Source: Perkinsus chesapeaki (lineage: Eukaryota; Perkinsozoa; Perkinsida; Perkinsidae). Taken from it: a stretch of 44,894 nucleotides of DNA. Where the stretch lies: the NCBI GenBank assembly GCA_013115145.1, contig JAAPAO010000205.1, positions 1 through 44,894 of the forward strand, in the 5' to 3' direction. Made by a program: the position numbers and the translations under genes. Position 1 is the first letter of the stretch; each line of letters starts with the position of its first letter. Below are positions 11,001 to 23,000 of this stretch, in pieces. A model generated the notes under the pieces. That model worked only from the letters and a program-made list of their open reading frames with translations, was not told the origin of the DNA and did no database searches.

Positions 11001-14000
11001 AAAGATAATGTAATATAGGGTGGTAGTGTTAATGTTAGCTTCATATGAGCAGCTCCTACTTGATATTGAATAGTCGCTATATCTATTATGATTATTCACT
11101 TATTACGTTCTCCTGGTATAGTAGTTATTCTGTATGTATTAATGTAAAGAAATAAGTTATCGGCTTAATATAAGGATTATATAGCAAAAGATATAATGTG
11201 ACGTGGAAGCATAGTTGTATTTACGTTAGTATAGCATTTCCGTAACGATAACTGTCACAGATAACTGGCAACATGCTGTCGAACAGCGGCTTGATTAATT
11301 AGGTTAAGTTTCTAATGACGTTGGAGAGGCACTTAAAGAAGCTCACTAACGGGGGTATGTCTGAGATTACGGAGACATTGCCTAACTTGCTGAACGCATT
11401 GAGGATGGTGTGGATAGTTAGCAGGTAGTAGAAGGTGGAGGATGTTATGGATTGGTCGTAGTGCCGAAGTGTGGAGGGTCGCATGTAGGCAATTAGTATG
11501 AGGATCAGTAGTTTACATCACGGTTTAACCGTGAGGACGACTGGCCACCTCGAGGCAGGACACTTGGAATATTTGTGATGGATAAGATCTCCGATTGGGC
11601 AAGCGTTAACGTGAAGCCTGAAGCGATGTGCCTTCATTAAGGTATCCTCTGTTTTTGGGAAGGTGCTGGATTGTATGCTTCCTTCACATCCCTCAACGGG
11701 TGTATTAGCTGCTTGGTTAATGCACCGAATCGGGTGCGGCGTGAATGTTAGTCGAGCCAGGCGGCGGGGCAGCTGGTGGTCTCTTTTAGGTATTATAATA
11801 CTGATGAAAGGATGGAGCCGCTGTTGACGAAGATTGGAGAACAACTGGCAAATAGAGTTGACAAGCAGATAAGTGTGAGAGCATTGTTGAGGAGGAGCCC
11901 GGTGAGGGCGGGAGCGATCGTGAAGGAATGCAAGATTGCTTTGGACGAGTGGGAGAGGAATTATATGCTAACGAGAGCGAGGATCGAGGAGAGCGGATCG
12001 GACCATAGGTGGGATGGCGGATGTATTAATGATGCGGTGCATGAAACGGTTGATCGATTTGAGTGTCGAAGCAGTGCCGGTATAGAAATGTTTCACGTAT
12101 GCTATTTTCTGTAGTCCGATTGAGAGGAGCGTATTTTGGTTGTGTGTGGGTGTTGCTAAGGTTAGAGTGGGGTAGCAATGGTAGAGTCATGGGCCAGTGA
12201 TAGGACTCTGAAGGGTGTAGGAAAAATGAATGATTAGTACATCCGTTAAGCGGGCCTGCATCTGATGTCATCCAGCAAATTCCGGGTAGAGTAGCAGCAG
12301 CAGAAGTCGGTATCATTGAGCTGAGAGCTTGTGAACCTTCTTCCGAGTGGGGTTCACGTCTGACTGTAGGTGGGAGTTTGATCGTATTAAGTTATTCAAG
12401 AGAACAAAGTACATGGCAAAAGTGTGTGGTGATTTGATGGAGATTATGAAGGTATTGGAGCAGTTCTATAAGTTTTTGGGTCCAGAGTTGAAGGAGGTAA
12501 GGGCAGGACTGAAGTTAGCATCGGCTGTGTGGTCTAGTGGTATGATTCTCGCTTAGGGTGCGAGAGGTCCCGAGTTCAATTCTCGGCACAGCCCATGCAT
12601 TTTATTCAGGTAACTGGCGATCCGATCGGCGTTGACAATCTGCTCGAAGAAGTGAGCGGCTCTGTGATTGGATTCAAAACCTTCAATGAGTGTTTCGATG
12701 AAAAGCATCGGCGGGCGTGGGATAAGGAAATGCTGCAGTTCCGAGAGAAGACTGTAGAAATTGAAGACAAAGCCATTGTGTTTCTGGACACGCGATTCAG
12801 GAAGGTAACGCCTGTATGGGACGGCGAGCAAAGTTGGGGCGGTGTAGATGTTGTGACGTGACGTGTGGTTAATGGTTTGAGACGTGCGAGCTCGGTGTTA
12901 GGGCTCGTGGTGACGCCCTTGTGTTTTATTGGCAGATGTGTTACATTTGTTGCCAAGCCCGTCTAGCTCAGTCGGTAGAGCGCAAGGCTCTTAACCTTGT
13001 GGTCGTGGGTTCGAGCCCCACGGTGGGTGTGCTTATTGTCGCTTGAACTCGTGTAGTTGTATGCCGCAGTTTCCGTAGAGAGTGTACTGCGCGTGAATTG
13101 TCAGATAAACTTCGTGGGTTGTCATCCTGGAAAACTTACCTTTAGAAAGTTAACTTTGAAAGCTAGAATTCGTGGCCGAGTCTGTCTGGCGTTATTAGGA
13201 TTACACTTCTTGAACTTACATAAAGTGGTACATGAAAAGAGTACTCCGATGACGCTGGGACAGCTGTGAATCGATTGTTAGTTGCTATTAGTTTGAATAT
13301 TAAAATGTACCAGGGCCCAGGAATCTTGTTGCTTAGTTACGGTCGGCTGAAGGGGCATTTCAACTGTTGCAAAATTTCAAATCGATTCAAAGCAGGGATA
13401 GAATAAATGACAAAATGAAGGAGAAGTTTGCCGATATTGTCGTGCAGTATGGGAATGAGGTCAAGAAGATGACGGAGGTGTTCCAGAGACATAGTAAGCG
13501 GGGAAGACGATGGCAGCGGCTGCTGCTGCTGATCGGTCATAGAGGAAGGATGACAAATGTTGAGCCTAGCTGCTCGTTAGGGGCGCGTCCGCTTATATTA
13601 TTTGTCAAGGATACCATTTGCTTTGACGTCTACTCACCTCTGAAATTCAACTTCACGTCAAATCTAACCTGCTTATCGGTCAAAAATCGTTACTAAGATT
13701 TGCATTCATTCATATAATTTTCCGCCGTTGTGGAGAATAGGTTTTTTGATTATGCCGATCCTTCGGTCGTATCCTTTATTTTTTCAGAGAACCATCCGCG
13801 TATCGCTAAGAACGCTCCTCCAGTGTCGGGCGCCATAGCATGGGCTCGCAACATCCTGGAACGAGTGAAGCGCCCTATAATGGCGTTCAGGAGTATGCAG
13901 TCCTTGCTGGACAGTCCAACTGGGCAACAGGCTTGCGGGGAGTATATAGAATTGGGGAAAGCAATTTTGAAATATGAAAAGGAGTTATTTGCTGAGTGGC

Positions 14001-17000
14001 AAAGGAGTGCTGAGGATAAGGCAACTGAGTGTTTGGGAAGGAGCATCTTGGCGATTGATAAATGTGAAGGCGATGCAAGCTCGTCCACTTATGTGGTCAA
14101 TTTCGCACCGGAGTTGATCGAACTGATGAAGGAGGCGAGGAATTTCGATTTAATTGGCGGTTTTGAGGTCCCTGGAGGAGTACTGAATTTAGCATTACAG
14201 ATGGATAAATATAAGGATTATGCCGAACAGTTGAGGGTTATGTTGCAGAGTTATGAGGAGGCTATTGGAGGCTTGTCAATGGTAGTAGGTGGGGAGGAGC
14301 AGTGTCGTTTGTAGTGCGCTGTCTCATATATTTGATAGGGGGTCCAAAATATTGGCTGTGAATTTTTGGCATCAGTTTGTCATTTAACGGAGGGTTTCTT
14401 ACGTATCAAATAATGACTCGAGTGATTCTGCTTGATCTTTCGGCAAAGTTGATTGTAACTTAGCATTTAGAATGATCATCTACTGATCCAGTTGATAGAG
14501 ATGATAATATTTACTCCCTACGTGGTGATATTAGTATTATATATATTACTGCGGTTATATTCATTATAAGAGGATACATATTATTTTATAATAATTTGTT
14601 CACGTCTTATTATTATTCTCGATTTAGAGTTCATTGCAGTTGCCTATCTTGAAAGTGATGACGGTTGGCGAGCAGCTTTTCATGAGTTCACAATTTATTT
14701 TGCGTACGTAAGTAGAAGGAAGTCTTACTGTTTAGAGATTATCCAGCATGTGCTGCTGTCCGTCATAATCCTGTTTACTGTGCAGGTACAGTGCAAAATA
14801 CTGCATACTCAGATAAGGGATCTTCACAAGTGTCTGAGGCCTGGTTTAACCCCATTAAATTGGAACAGTCTCGGGATCATAGATTTCATCGAGTCGGCCA
14901 GTCGGGGGATAGCGGCATTTAAGAATGTCAGAGAGCAAGTGGAAAAATCGGAGGAAAGAATTGAGGCAGTTGTCGAATCGATCGAACGATCGATTTTGGT
15001 GCGGCCGTTTGATTGGACGAAAACTGACATTAGTCCGTCGGCTTCGACCAGCACACTCGCGGAGGAGTCGGTGGGATCGTCGAGTAGTGACGTATCGAAA
15101 ACGATGGACGTTATGGAATTTTACGACTTTTTTGAGACCCATCGGGTGGCAGAGGTGGAAAAGTTGGTTGATCAATACGAGGCGATCGGACCGTTTTTGA
15201 TAAAGATTGAGGAGACGACGGCGGGAACGAAATCGGGTGCGGCAGAGAGTATGAGAGAATATTATGTTTATTGGGAAAGGAGGATATTTAATGCTATCAC
15301 TACGGCATTAGTGAGAGGGATCAGCACCTTCCAGGTAGGGAGTCTAAATCGATACGGGTTTCAAAATGTAATTGTCTTTGCGCACACAGTAGTACGATTG
15401 AGACGTTTGATTGGGTCTAGGCTGATCACCGATGATGATGTATTAATGAGGTTGTCCATAGGGAAAAACTAGGGTATATGTGGCTCAAAATACCTTTCGA
15501 GGTATTGAAGACGTTTGGATCGGCTTATTATTATGCGCGCTTGTTTCTGGCGATACGACAGTATCGTTTTTCAGGTGTTGTTGGACTCGGCAACGGAGAG
15601 GCCACCGTTGATAAAAATTCGGGCAGAATTCAACCCTCCGGAAGTTGTGGTTGGTTCACTGCATGGAGTGTTCAAGTTGCTGACGAAGCTTCTACAGAAT
15701 GTGTTGCACAGTGCTGGGTCATTCGTGAGGTGGATGGATGGCACATGTTTGATGGTGAGCCAGACCATACCTATCTGGGTCTTGGGGAGGGAATCCTCCT
15801 CCTTGTATTTGACCTCGTTATTCGTTACGTGCCCCTCTTTAAATTATGAACAGGGTGGTTATCGGACCTGTTGTGGATGAGAAGCTTGGTAAATAGGAAG
15901 TTGAATGATCGCTCAGTTGTAGAATAGTCCGCTCGATTGCGCTGTCCTCGGCTGTTCAGCAATATGTGATTAATCAGGTCCCGACGCAATCTGCTCAACT
16001 TGAGGAGGACAAAGCTTTAGCGTTCACTTTCTATAAGGATGTGTCAGAGAATCCTGTGCTGGTAGAGATGACGATGACCATTCAAAACTCAGTGCAGCAA
16101 GTGTTCCAAATCATAAACAAGTTCATGCGAAGTTGGAAAAAATATGATACCCAGTGGGGGCTGTGGGACGTGAAAAGACGGCAGAATTTGGAGAGATTGG
16201 CGGTGGACAAAAAGCCTTCGCTCCACTATTTCGATGCGCACTTGAGGGTGTATAGGAATCTGATTGATACAATGGTGGCTTATAAAAGGGACCATGATGT
16301 TGCATTTGTCAGAGTCGACTGCAGCGCTGTTATTAATGGTGAGTTTGGCGATTGGATCTCTGAATTTTAGGAGTCTTGGGAAGTGTGATGGTGGCTGCGC
16401 TGTGGTGTAGGTATCCGGTCTCAAGCTCAGGAATGGATGACTGACTATGCGAGGATACTTGGTGATATAGCGTCGAAGGAATTGGAGAAAATACGAGTAG
16501 GAGGGTTTGTACCAGTCATGACAAGACGACCATCAGAAAGCACCTGCCACGGTTAAGCTGTCCTGTCTGTTCTCATTATCTTCTACTTGCTAATATGAAC
16601 ACAGCGCCTTTTGGTCGGATATTATCGACTTGTAGACTGATGCACTTTCCTGTTTTATCGCCCAGCATTCGTTGAGGAGATTTGATGTCTTCTCGAAAGT
16701 AGGACAAAGGAAATCTTTGTCAGCTCGAATAGTTATTCGAACGGCATTTTGATGATATTTTCCTTTAGACGGAGCTGAAGGATTACAGATCCAATATAGA
16801 TTTTATGCCTACTAAGTTGGAGGAACTTAAATCGATGTTGAATACTATAACAACTGTAGAAGCGGTGAATATGGATATGGAGATTAGGATAGGAGAAGTT
16901 AGAGAAAAGTGAGGAGGAATGGCTACTTGAGGGTTGCTGGGAAGAAATTGGGCCTCCGTATAATATATAGTGCATTTGTTTTTATATAAGTGTACTTGGC

Positions 17001-20000
17001 CTTGGCACAGTGGTAGTAGGACTTGATCTATGAAGCTAGTAGTGGTAGGAGGACTTCATATTGAGTAGCCGATCTATGAAGATTCGGTTTCTCGGTTTTA
17101 ACGATAATATTTGGTATGTTGTCTCGCATGGAGGATGCGTAGATCGGATGTGACATACTTGTATATATTCATAATAGAGCTTGGAATCTCAAAGCTGTTT
17201 ATGCATACGACTCCTTGACTCCTTGACTGATGACGGTGCATATAGTACAACCCTTGGAATGCTAACAAGCTCTTATTTTCTATGTTCCTTGTGGAGATCA
17301 TTTTCGTAGACCAGATGATTGAATAGGGCCAACTAGCTGTATGTTGCTTACCTGGCTTAGTTACCGCACATTGCTGTTATATAAGTGCAAGATGAAGCCA
17401 GAAGATATGAACTATGCGGAGAGCCTGCCAGAAGTGTGGAGGAGTTTGAAGAAGTATTCTAGAGCGAAGGATGAGGCGTTGGAGAAGAGCAAGATTGAAT
17501 TTGCTGAGATTACTAAACAGGAGGTGCTAAGCAGGGATGGTGTCGTTGGACGGTAGCTGTGATGTTACGACGAGTATGTCACGCTCATTGACGTTCGAGG
17601 AAATGAGACTCTGGGAAATGAGTCAAGAAGTTGGGCAGTCAGAAATTACTAATGTGAATCGATAATTAATGTGCGGAATGCGATGAAGGATGCGTATGCC
17701 CGTCTAAAGTTGTTATAGTAGTGCTGACTATTGTTAACTGAAGTTGTTATAGTAGTGCTGACTATTGTTAACTGAAGTTGTTATAGTAGTGCTGACTATT
17801 GTTAACTGAAGTTGTTTTCAGGTTGTAGACTTCAGTGACCGATGTAGCAAGCTGCTGGATGAGTTCAGTAGCGGAGGCCCAGGTAGGAGCAAAGGGGACA
17901 GAAGTTGTGTTGGAATAAGCACACCCACCGTGGGGCTCGAACCCACGACCACAAGGTTAAGAGCCTTGCGCTCTACCGACTGAGCTAGACGGGCTTATTA
18001 GTGAGGTTTCGCATGCTGCCTCAATTGCTTTTTTCAGGGACGGATGACGTGAGTCTCGAAGAGGGAGCGGAGTTGATGAAAAAATACCAAAATGAGGTCA
18101 ACCAATGCCAGAATCGCAAAGAGGTCCATGAAGCTAATTTCTGGCTTCCTATGGATGTTATGTGTAGGAGCTGGTTAAATCGGAGATGCTGTTCAATCTG
18201 CCAATAACGAGCTACGTCGAACTGGTTATTGTGGAGAAGCATTTAAAGCTGCTGAAGAATGTCTATGACATTTATATGGAGCATAGGAAAATGGTAGTAA
18301 AGGAGGGTTGATTTTTGGGAAGGTTTTCGGGGAAGTGATTTTCTTGTCGTAAAAATATGGGAAATTGGATTTAGTTTGAGCGGCGCAGGGACAGTAGTCC
18401 GTGAACGCAGACGCAGATTTAGCTATGCGGCACGCGGACCGCTGAGTGTTAGACTTTCCCGGTCGTATCTTTGAAGGTTGGAATTCCAGCCGTGGAGTAA
18501 TGTGTTGAGTATGTGGAGGTCGGCTGCTAGAGGTAGCTGGCGCTTCGAGGATGCATGTGTGGGCGCGGGCGTCATCCCTTGGTGAAAAATAATGCACTTG
18601 ATGAATATAGCCTCAAAAAGCAGATTAATTAGTGCTTAATTTATTATAACAGTGGTTGTTGCTGTTGTTGTGTAGGTTGAGGAGTTTAGTAATATGTTGT
18701 GGTGTAAGATTGATATAGCATTGTTGGAGCGGACATCTGAGGAGTATGATAAGAAGGTTAGGAAGAAGGGGAAAGAGTAATAATTGGTTGGGTAGAAACA
18801 GCAGTGAAGTAGTATACGAGATTTAGTATCATAATTACTAGTACAGAAAAGGTAGGGAGAAGTGTGAGGGAAGCATGGACCGAATGCTAATGACTGATAT
18901 TCATAATTTATAATTAGTAATAAGAATGCGTTTGATGGAAAGCAGACACTATCAACCGAGAAGGTGGCATTTGGGGTGGTTGGTGATTCACTGAATACTC
19001 CCTATCAAAGTCTAGACATTGGGAACACTAGTGGCATGCTGGTGATGTGGTTCAGGTTACCCGATTTGAAGTCCACGTCAGTTTTTAAGAAGCTCGAGCA
19101 AGTTGTATCGGATTTCAAGAACTCAGTGCCGTTAATAGCGAGTTTGAAGACAGACGCTATTAAGCCTGGGCATTGGGGAGAGTTGATGGCGTTGGCTGGG
19201 CAAGCCGCGGAGGAGGACTCGCCGTTGATTGATTTGGCGTCGATGACTCTTAAGTCGGTGTTTGCATTGGAGCTGCAAAGGTTCCCGGAGGAGGTTAATG
19301 AGATAAGTAAGTTGGAATATTAGAAAATAAGCTGAGGAGTTGGGAATTTGTTAATTTGGTTTCCGACTTTGTTGAATATTGTCATTTCGTATTTCAGGGA
19401 CCGCGGCTACAAATGAGATGAACATAGAGAATGAACTGAAGAGGATTGAGGCAGCGTGGAGAGCGCTGAATTTGGATATGGGAATGTATAAAGGTAAGCA
19501 AGCGTAACCTCTTCGTTTGATCGTATTATCTGTTGAAGGGGTGAATCTTGACTCGTTTTTTTTTCTAAAAAAGTGCAAGTGAGGTGACGTTTCAGGCGAC
19601 CGCGGTCATGTTCTTCGTGGAAATGAGGAGTTGAGGCAGACGCTGGAGGACCACGTTTTGTTATTGCAGAGCATGTCGATGAGCAAATATGCGGTGAAAC
19701 TGATGGAGTCGATTAAGAGATGGGAGAAGAACCTTAACGTGGTTAACGAAGTTCTGTCGGCGTGGCTTACTGTACAGAGGAAATGGATGTAGGAGTATCT
19801 TAGGGTCGAGTTGGATGCAAAGGGGGGATTGGGCCGCAGGTATCTTGAGAGCATCTTCCTGGATTCGGACGATATAAGAATGCAGTTGCCGGAGGAGGCG
19901 AAGAAGTTTGATAAGATTCATAAAGTGTTTAAAGAGCTGATGGAGAAGACGTAGGTTGATTGGCACCACGGAAAGAGGGGTGCTTTGGAATGTGTGATTT

Positions 20001-23000
20001 TGCGAAGGACTAAGTTTATGCAAAGAAATTAACTTGGAGTTTTATAGGGATTTTACATTTGCTCATTTCACTGTGAAATATAATAAGCTGTGGCAACTGG
20101 TTTGAAGGTAGATGTTAGGATTAATAACTTGAACACTTGCAAGTGTCCTTGATGGGAAGTGCAGGGAATCGTGTAGCGTCCAGCGTTAATCGCAGATAGG
20201 GAATCATTCCTCATGCGGAGATATTAATTTGATAAAGAGGCACTTTAAAGGGGTGTCTTGCGAGGCTTAAAGGCGATTCGGACGATTCGTAATTGTTAGC
20301 CTTATCAGTTCAACCGAGCTATTATATCAGTGGTTTTGCTAGAGGATATAGTTGGATTAACTGCACAATGCAGTCTGCATTATCGTATCTTAAGCGGAGG
20401 GGAATGATAGGTGGCTGCTTTTTATTACGCGTATTTGTCAGCGCGTCGAGCCCGAACGCTATTCAAGCTTGCTGTGCGAATGACAGACTGACGGACTTGA
20501 AGAACTTGACGGCGGAGCTGGACAGAACTCAGAAGAGCCTCACCGACTATTTGGACACGAAACGTGAGACGGAGGGCGTCATTAGTTTTTTATTTCAGTT
20601 GGAGGAAATGGGGAAGTCGGTATGGAATCTGTAAAAATTTAGGAATTTAAGAGAATCTTTCCGTGGCAATCATGAAGAAAGCAATCGAACATTTCAGCGT
20701 TGTGACCGATATTACCGCAGTAATACCACAGCAGTAGGCAGCAGTATGGACACTATTCGATGCCTGTAGAACATCACATACAGGTCCGCGACGGTGAAGG
20801 CTCTTTTTTCTTATTCGGTGCAATCGGATATAATATATCCAAGCTAACACAATTCTTGAACAATATGAAGTTAATATGTTAATCTCGATGGTACTTCAGG
20901 TGCTTCCTTTCCGCGTTTCTATTTTATATCTGATGATGAACTGCTGTCCATATTGGGAAGCTCGGATCCCCAGGCAGTGCAACCTCATTCGTTAAAGCTG
21001 TTTGATAATGCCAAGGAGATTGTATTTAAACCGGGAAGTAAGACAGGAATCCTGTCACGGCATGTTCATGCTTGCATGCTTCAGCTCTCCATTTTCCGTC
21101 ATATGAGCTCACCTTCGTTAATTTCTGGTAGATTGATTCCATTTGTATCCTCGAAATTTATTCAGACCGCCGCCGGCCAATGGCTGTGAATTGATATATA
21201 GTAGTATATATAAGAATATATTAAAGGGATATTATGGTCAAAGATGCTTCCGTATATTAATATAGGATTGGAGTATATTATAATATTGTTATACGCGTAT
21301 TACGCGGGACAGTTATCTTCTTTGAACAGGCTGTGAATTGATAAAGTAGCCGGGTTGTGATGAACGGTTAGGATTATATTATGTATATCGTCCTTCAGCT
21401 GCTAATGTGATTGGTATGGTGTCGGATGAGGGTGAGAGATGGACATTCTGTAATACTGTAAAGGCAGTTGGAGCAGTTGAGGACTGGATGAATAAGGTGG
21501 TGAAAAACAACACTAAGGAGGCGTTCTTCGCCTTCTGGGGGCGTATTCCGCGATGTGAAATATGAACTATGTTTTTCACGGGCGTTTTGCAGATCGCGGT
21601 TGGAGCGCCAATGCTTTTTATATAACCGATATATAACCTTTATGGGACGGCTGGGAATAAGTCTCTCTGGCAATTGAATCGTAATGCAAGGGGCGACTGG
21701 TCTATTTTTATTGAATGCAAAGACACTGTGAAAAGCCGAAGTTGCGGTTGTAGGAGCGTTTGGGAGTTACTCAAATTTGATATGATAATGGAGGAGTTTC
21801 AGTGCTACTCCTAGGGCCTGTGGGTTGGGATTAGCGTCTTCAGTGACGCTCCTGGCTCATTGTAATGGAATGAATAACTCCATATTTAGGTTGACGACGA
21901 GATGAAAGATTCCCTATTGCGTCTCATGAAAGAAGCGGTTTATCACTATCCTTCTAGCGAGCGAACACAGTGGATCCTATCTCGATTGGGAATGGTCGTA
22001 TTGGCGGGGACGCAGATATGGTGGACGTGGAGCATTGAAGATACGTTCAAAAGAGTTATGGAAAAGGGAGATAAGAACGCGATGAAGAAGGAGCTGCGAA
22101 AGGAGACTCAGCAGCTTAATCAGCTGGTGGAATTGATCAGAACGGATTTGAGTAGCTGCAATAGGAAGTGTGTGAACACGCTGATTATTTTGGATGTTCA
22201 CGCGAGAGATATTGTTGATCGGTTTGTGCGGGACTCGATACTGGACGCGAGGGAGTTTGCTTGGGAAAGCCAGCTTCGTTTTATGTGGGATAGGAAGCTG
22301 GATGATATATTAATTAAACAATGTAAGAGATGTAGGGTGGTAGGATCGAACCTGTGGTATCTGGATAGGTACAGGGTCGTTCCGGTATTGCTACGAGTAT
22401 CAAGGGCTAAATGGACGTTTGGTTATCACGCCTCTAACGGATCGATGCGTGATGACGTTAACAACGGCACTGACCTTCCTGCTCGGCGGCAGTCCGGCTG
22501 GACCTGCTGGTGAGTGGGGGTCGGTTCGGAAATGCCATGAGCTTGTATCTCGTAACTTGGTTTCGAGTGAGGTTGTTAATTAGTATGTAATCCGTAGGGT
22601 TGAAGAGCGTCTTGAATCCTTGGTAGACAGCAAGAGTTGAGAGCACTCTGCGGATGGGAAAGGGTTCAACTTGGTGTGAATATCACGAGCATTTCATCAT
22701 CGAGCTTTGCAGTACGGCTAATATAGCTGCTTCCCAACGCACCTGCCAACGCAAGGCGTGTGGCAGTAATGGTGAACGATTGCCGGGGCGCAGAAACAAA
22801 TAAGAACTAGCTTACCGAAAATGAGGTCGTTTTGTATATTCAACGCACCTGGTTGGTATACCTCGCTAGGGTGATTGATAACGGTTGGAATAGGTACTGG
22901 TAAAACTGAGACCGTGAAGGACTTGGCTAAGAGTTTGGCGATAAGATGTGTTGTATTCAATTGTGGAGAAGGACTTGATTTCAAGGCTATGGGTGGGTAT

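Larger units (their letters stand above)
11790..14313 (+). other. Dynein tail exons, second half of N1
   Basis: Blocks: [20 protein letters not shown] and onward (11790 to about 12009); [15 protein letters not shown] to GPELKE (about 12369-12496); [15 protein letters not shown] to FLDTRFRK (12610-12804); [20 protein letters not shown] (from 13337); then [15 protein letters not shown] and [15 protein letters not shown] (about 13790-14313). All match the expected order of an axonemal tail. The introns between these blocks hold two tRNA genes. Confidence 0.85.
14781..18780 (+). other. Dynein tail exons leading to the linker
   Basis: Successive blocks: [19 protein letters not shown] (about 14790-15335); [20 protein letters not shown] (about 15560-15750); [18 protein letters not shown] to [11 protein letters not shown] (about 15975-16339); a block near 16412-16490; [20 protein letters not shown] (about 16770-16910); a block with [20 protein letters not shown] (about 17385-17524); [12 protein letters not shown] (ending 17882), continued after an intron by [10 protein letters not shown] (from 18038); [20 protein letters not shown] (about 18160-18295); and [20 protein letters not shown] (about 18675-18770). 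The order and motifs follow heavy-chain tails up to the linker. Confidence 0.75.

Noticed and set aside
16990-17095. Possible further tRNA (A-box-like TTGGCACAGTGGTAG)
   Set aside because: No T-arm or B-box follows and no acceptor stem pairs; chance or a decayed relic.
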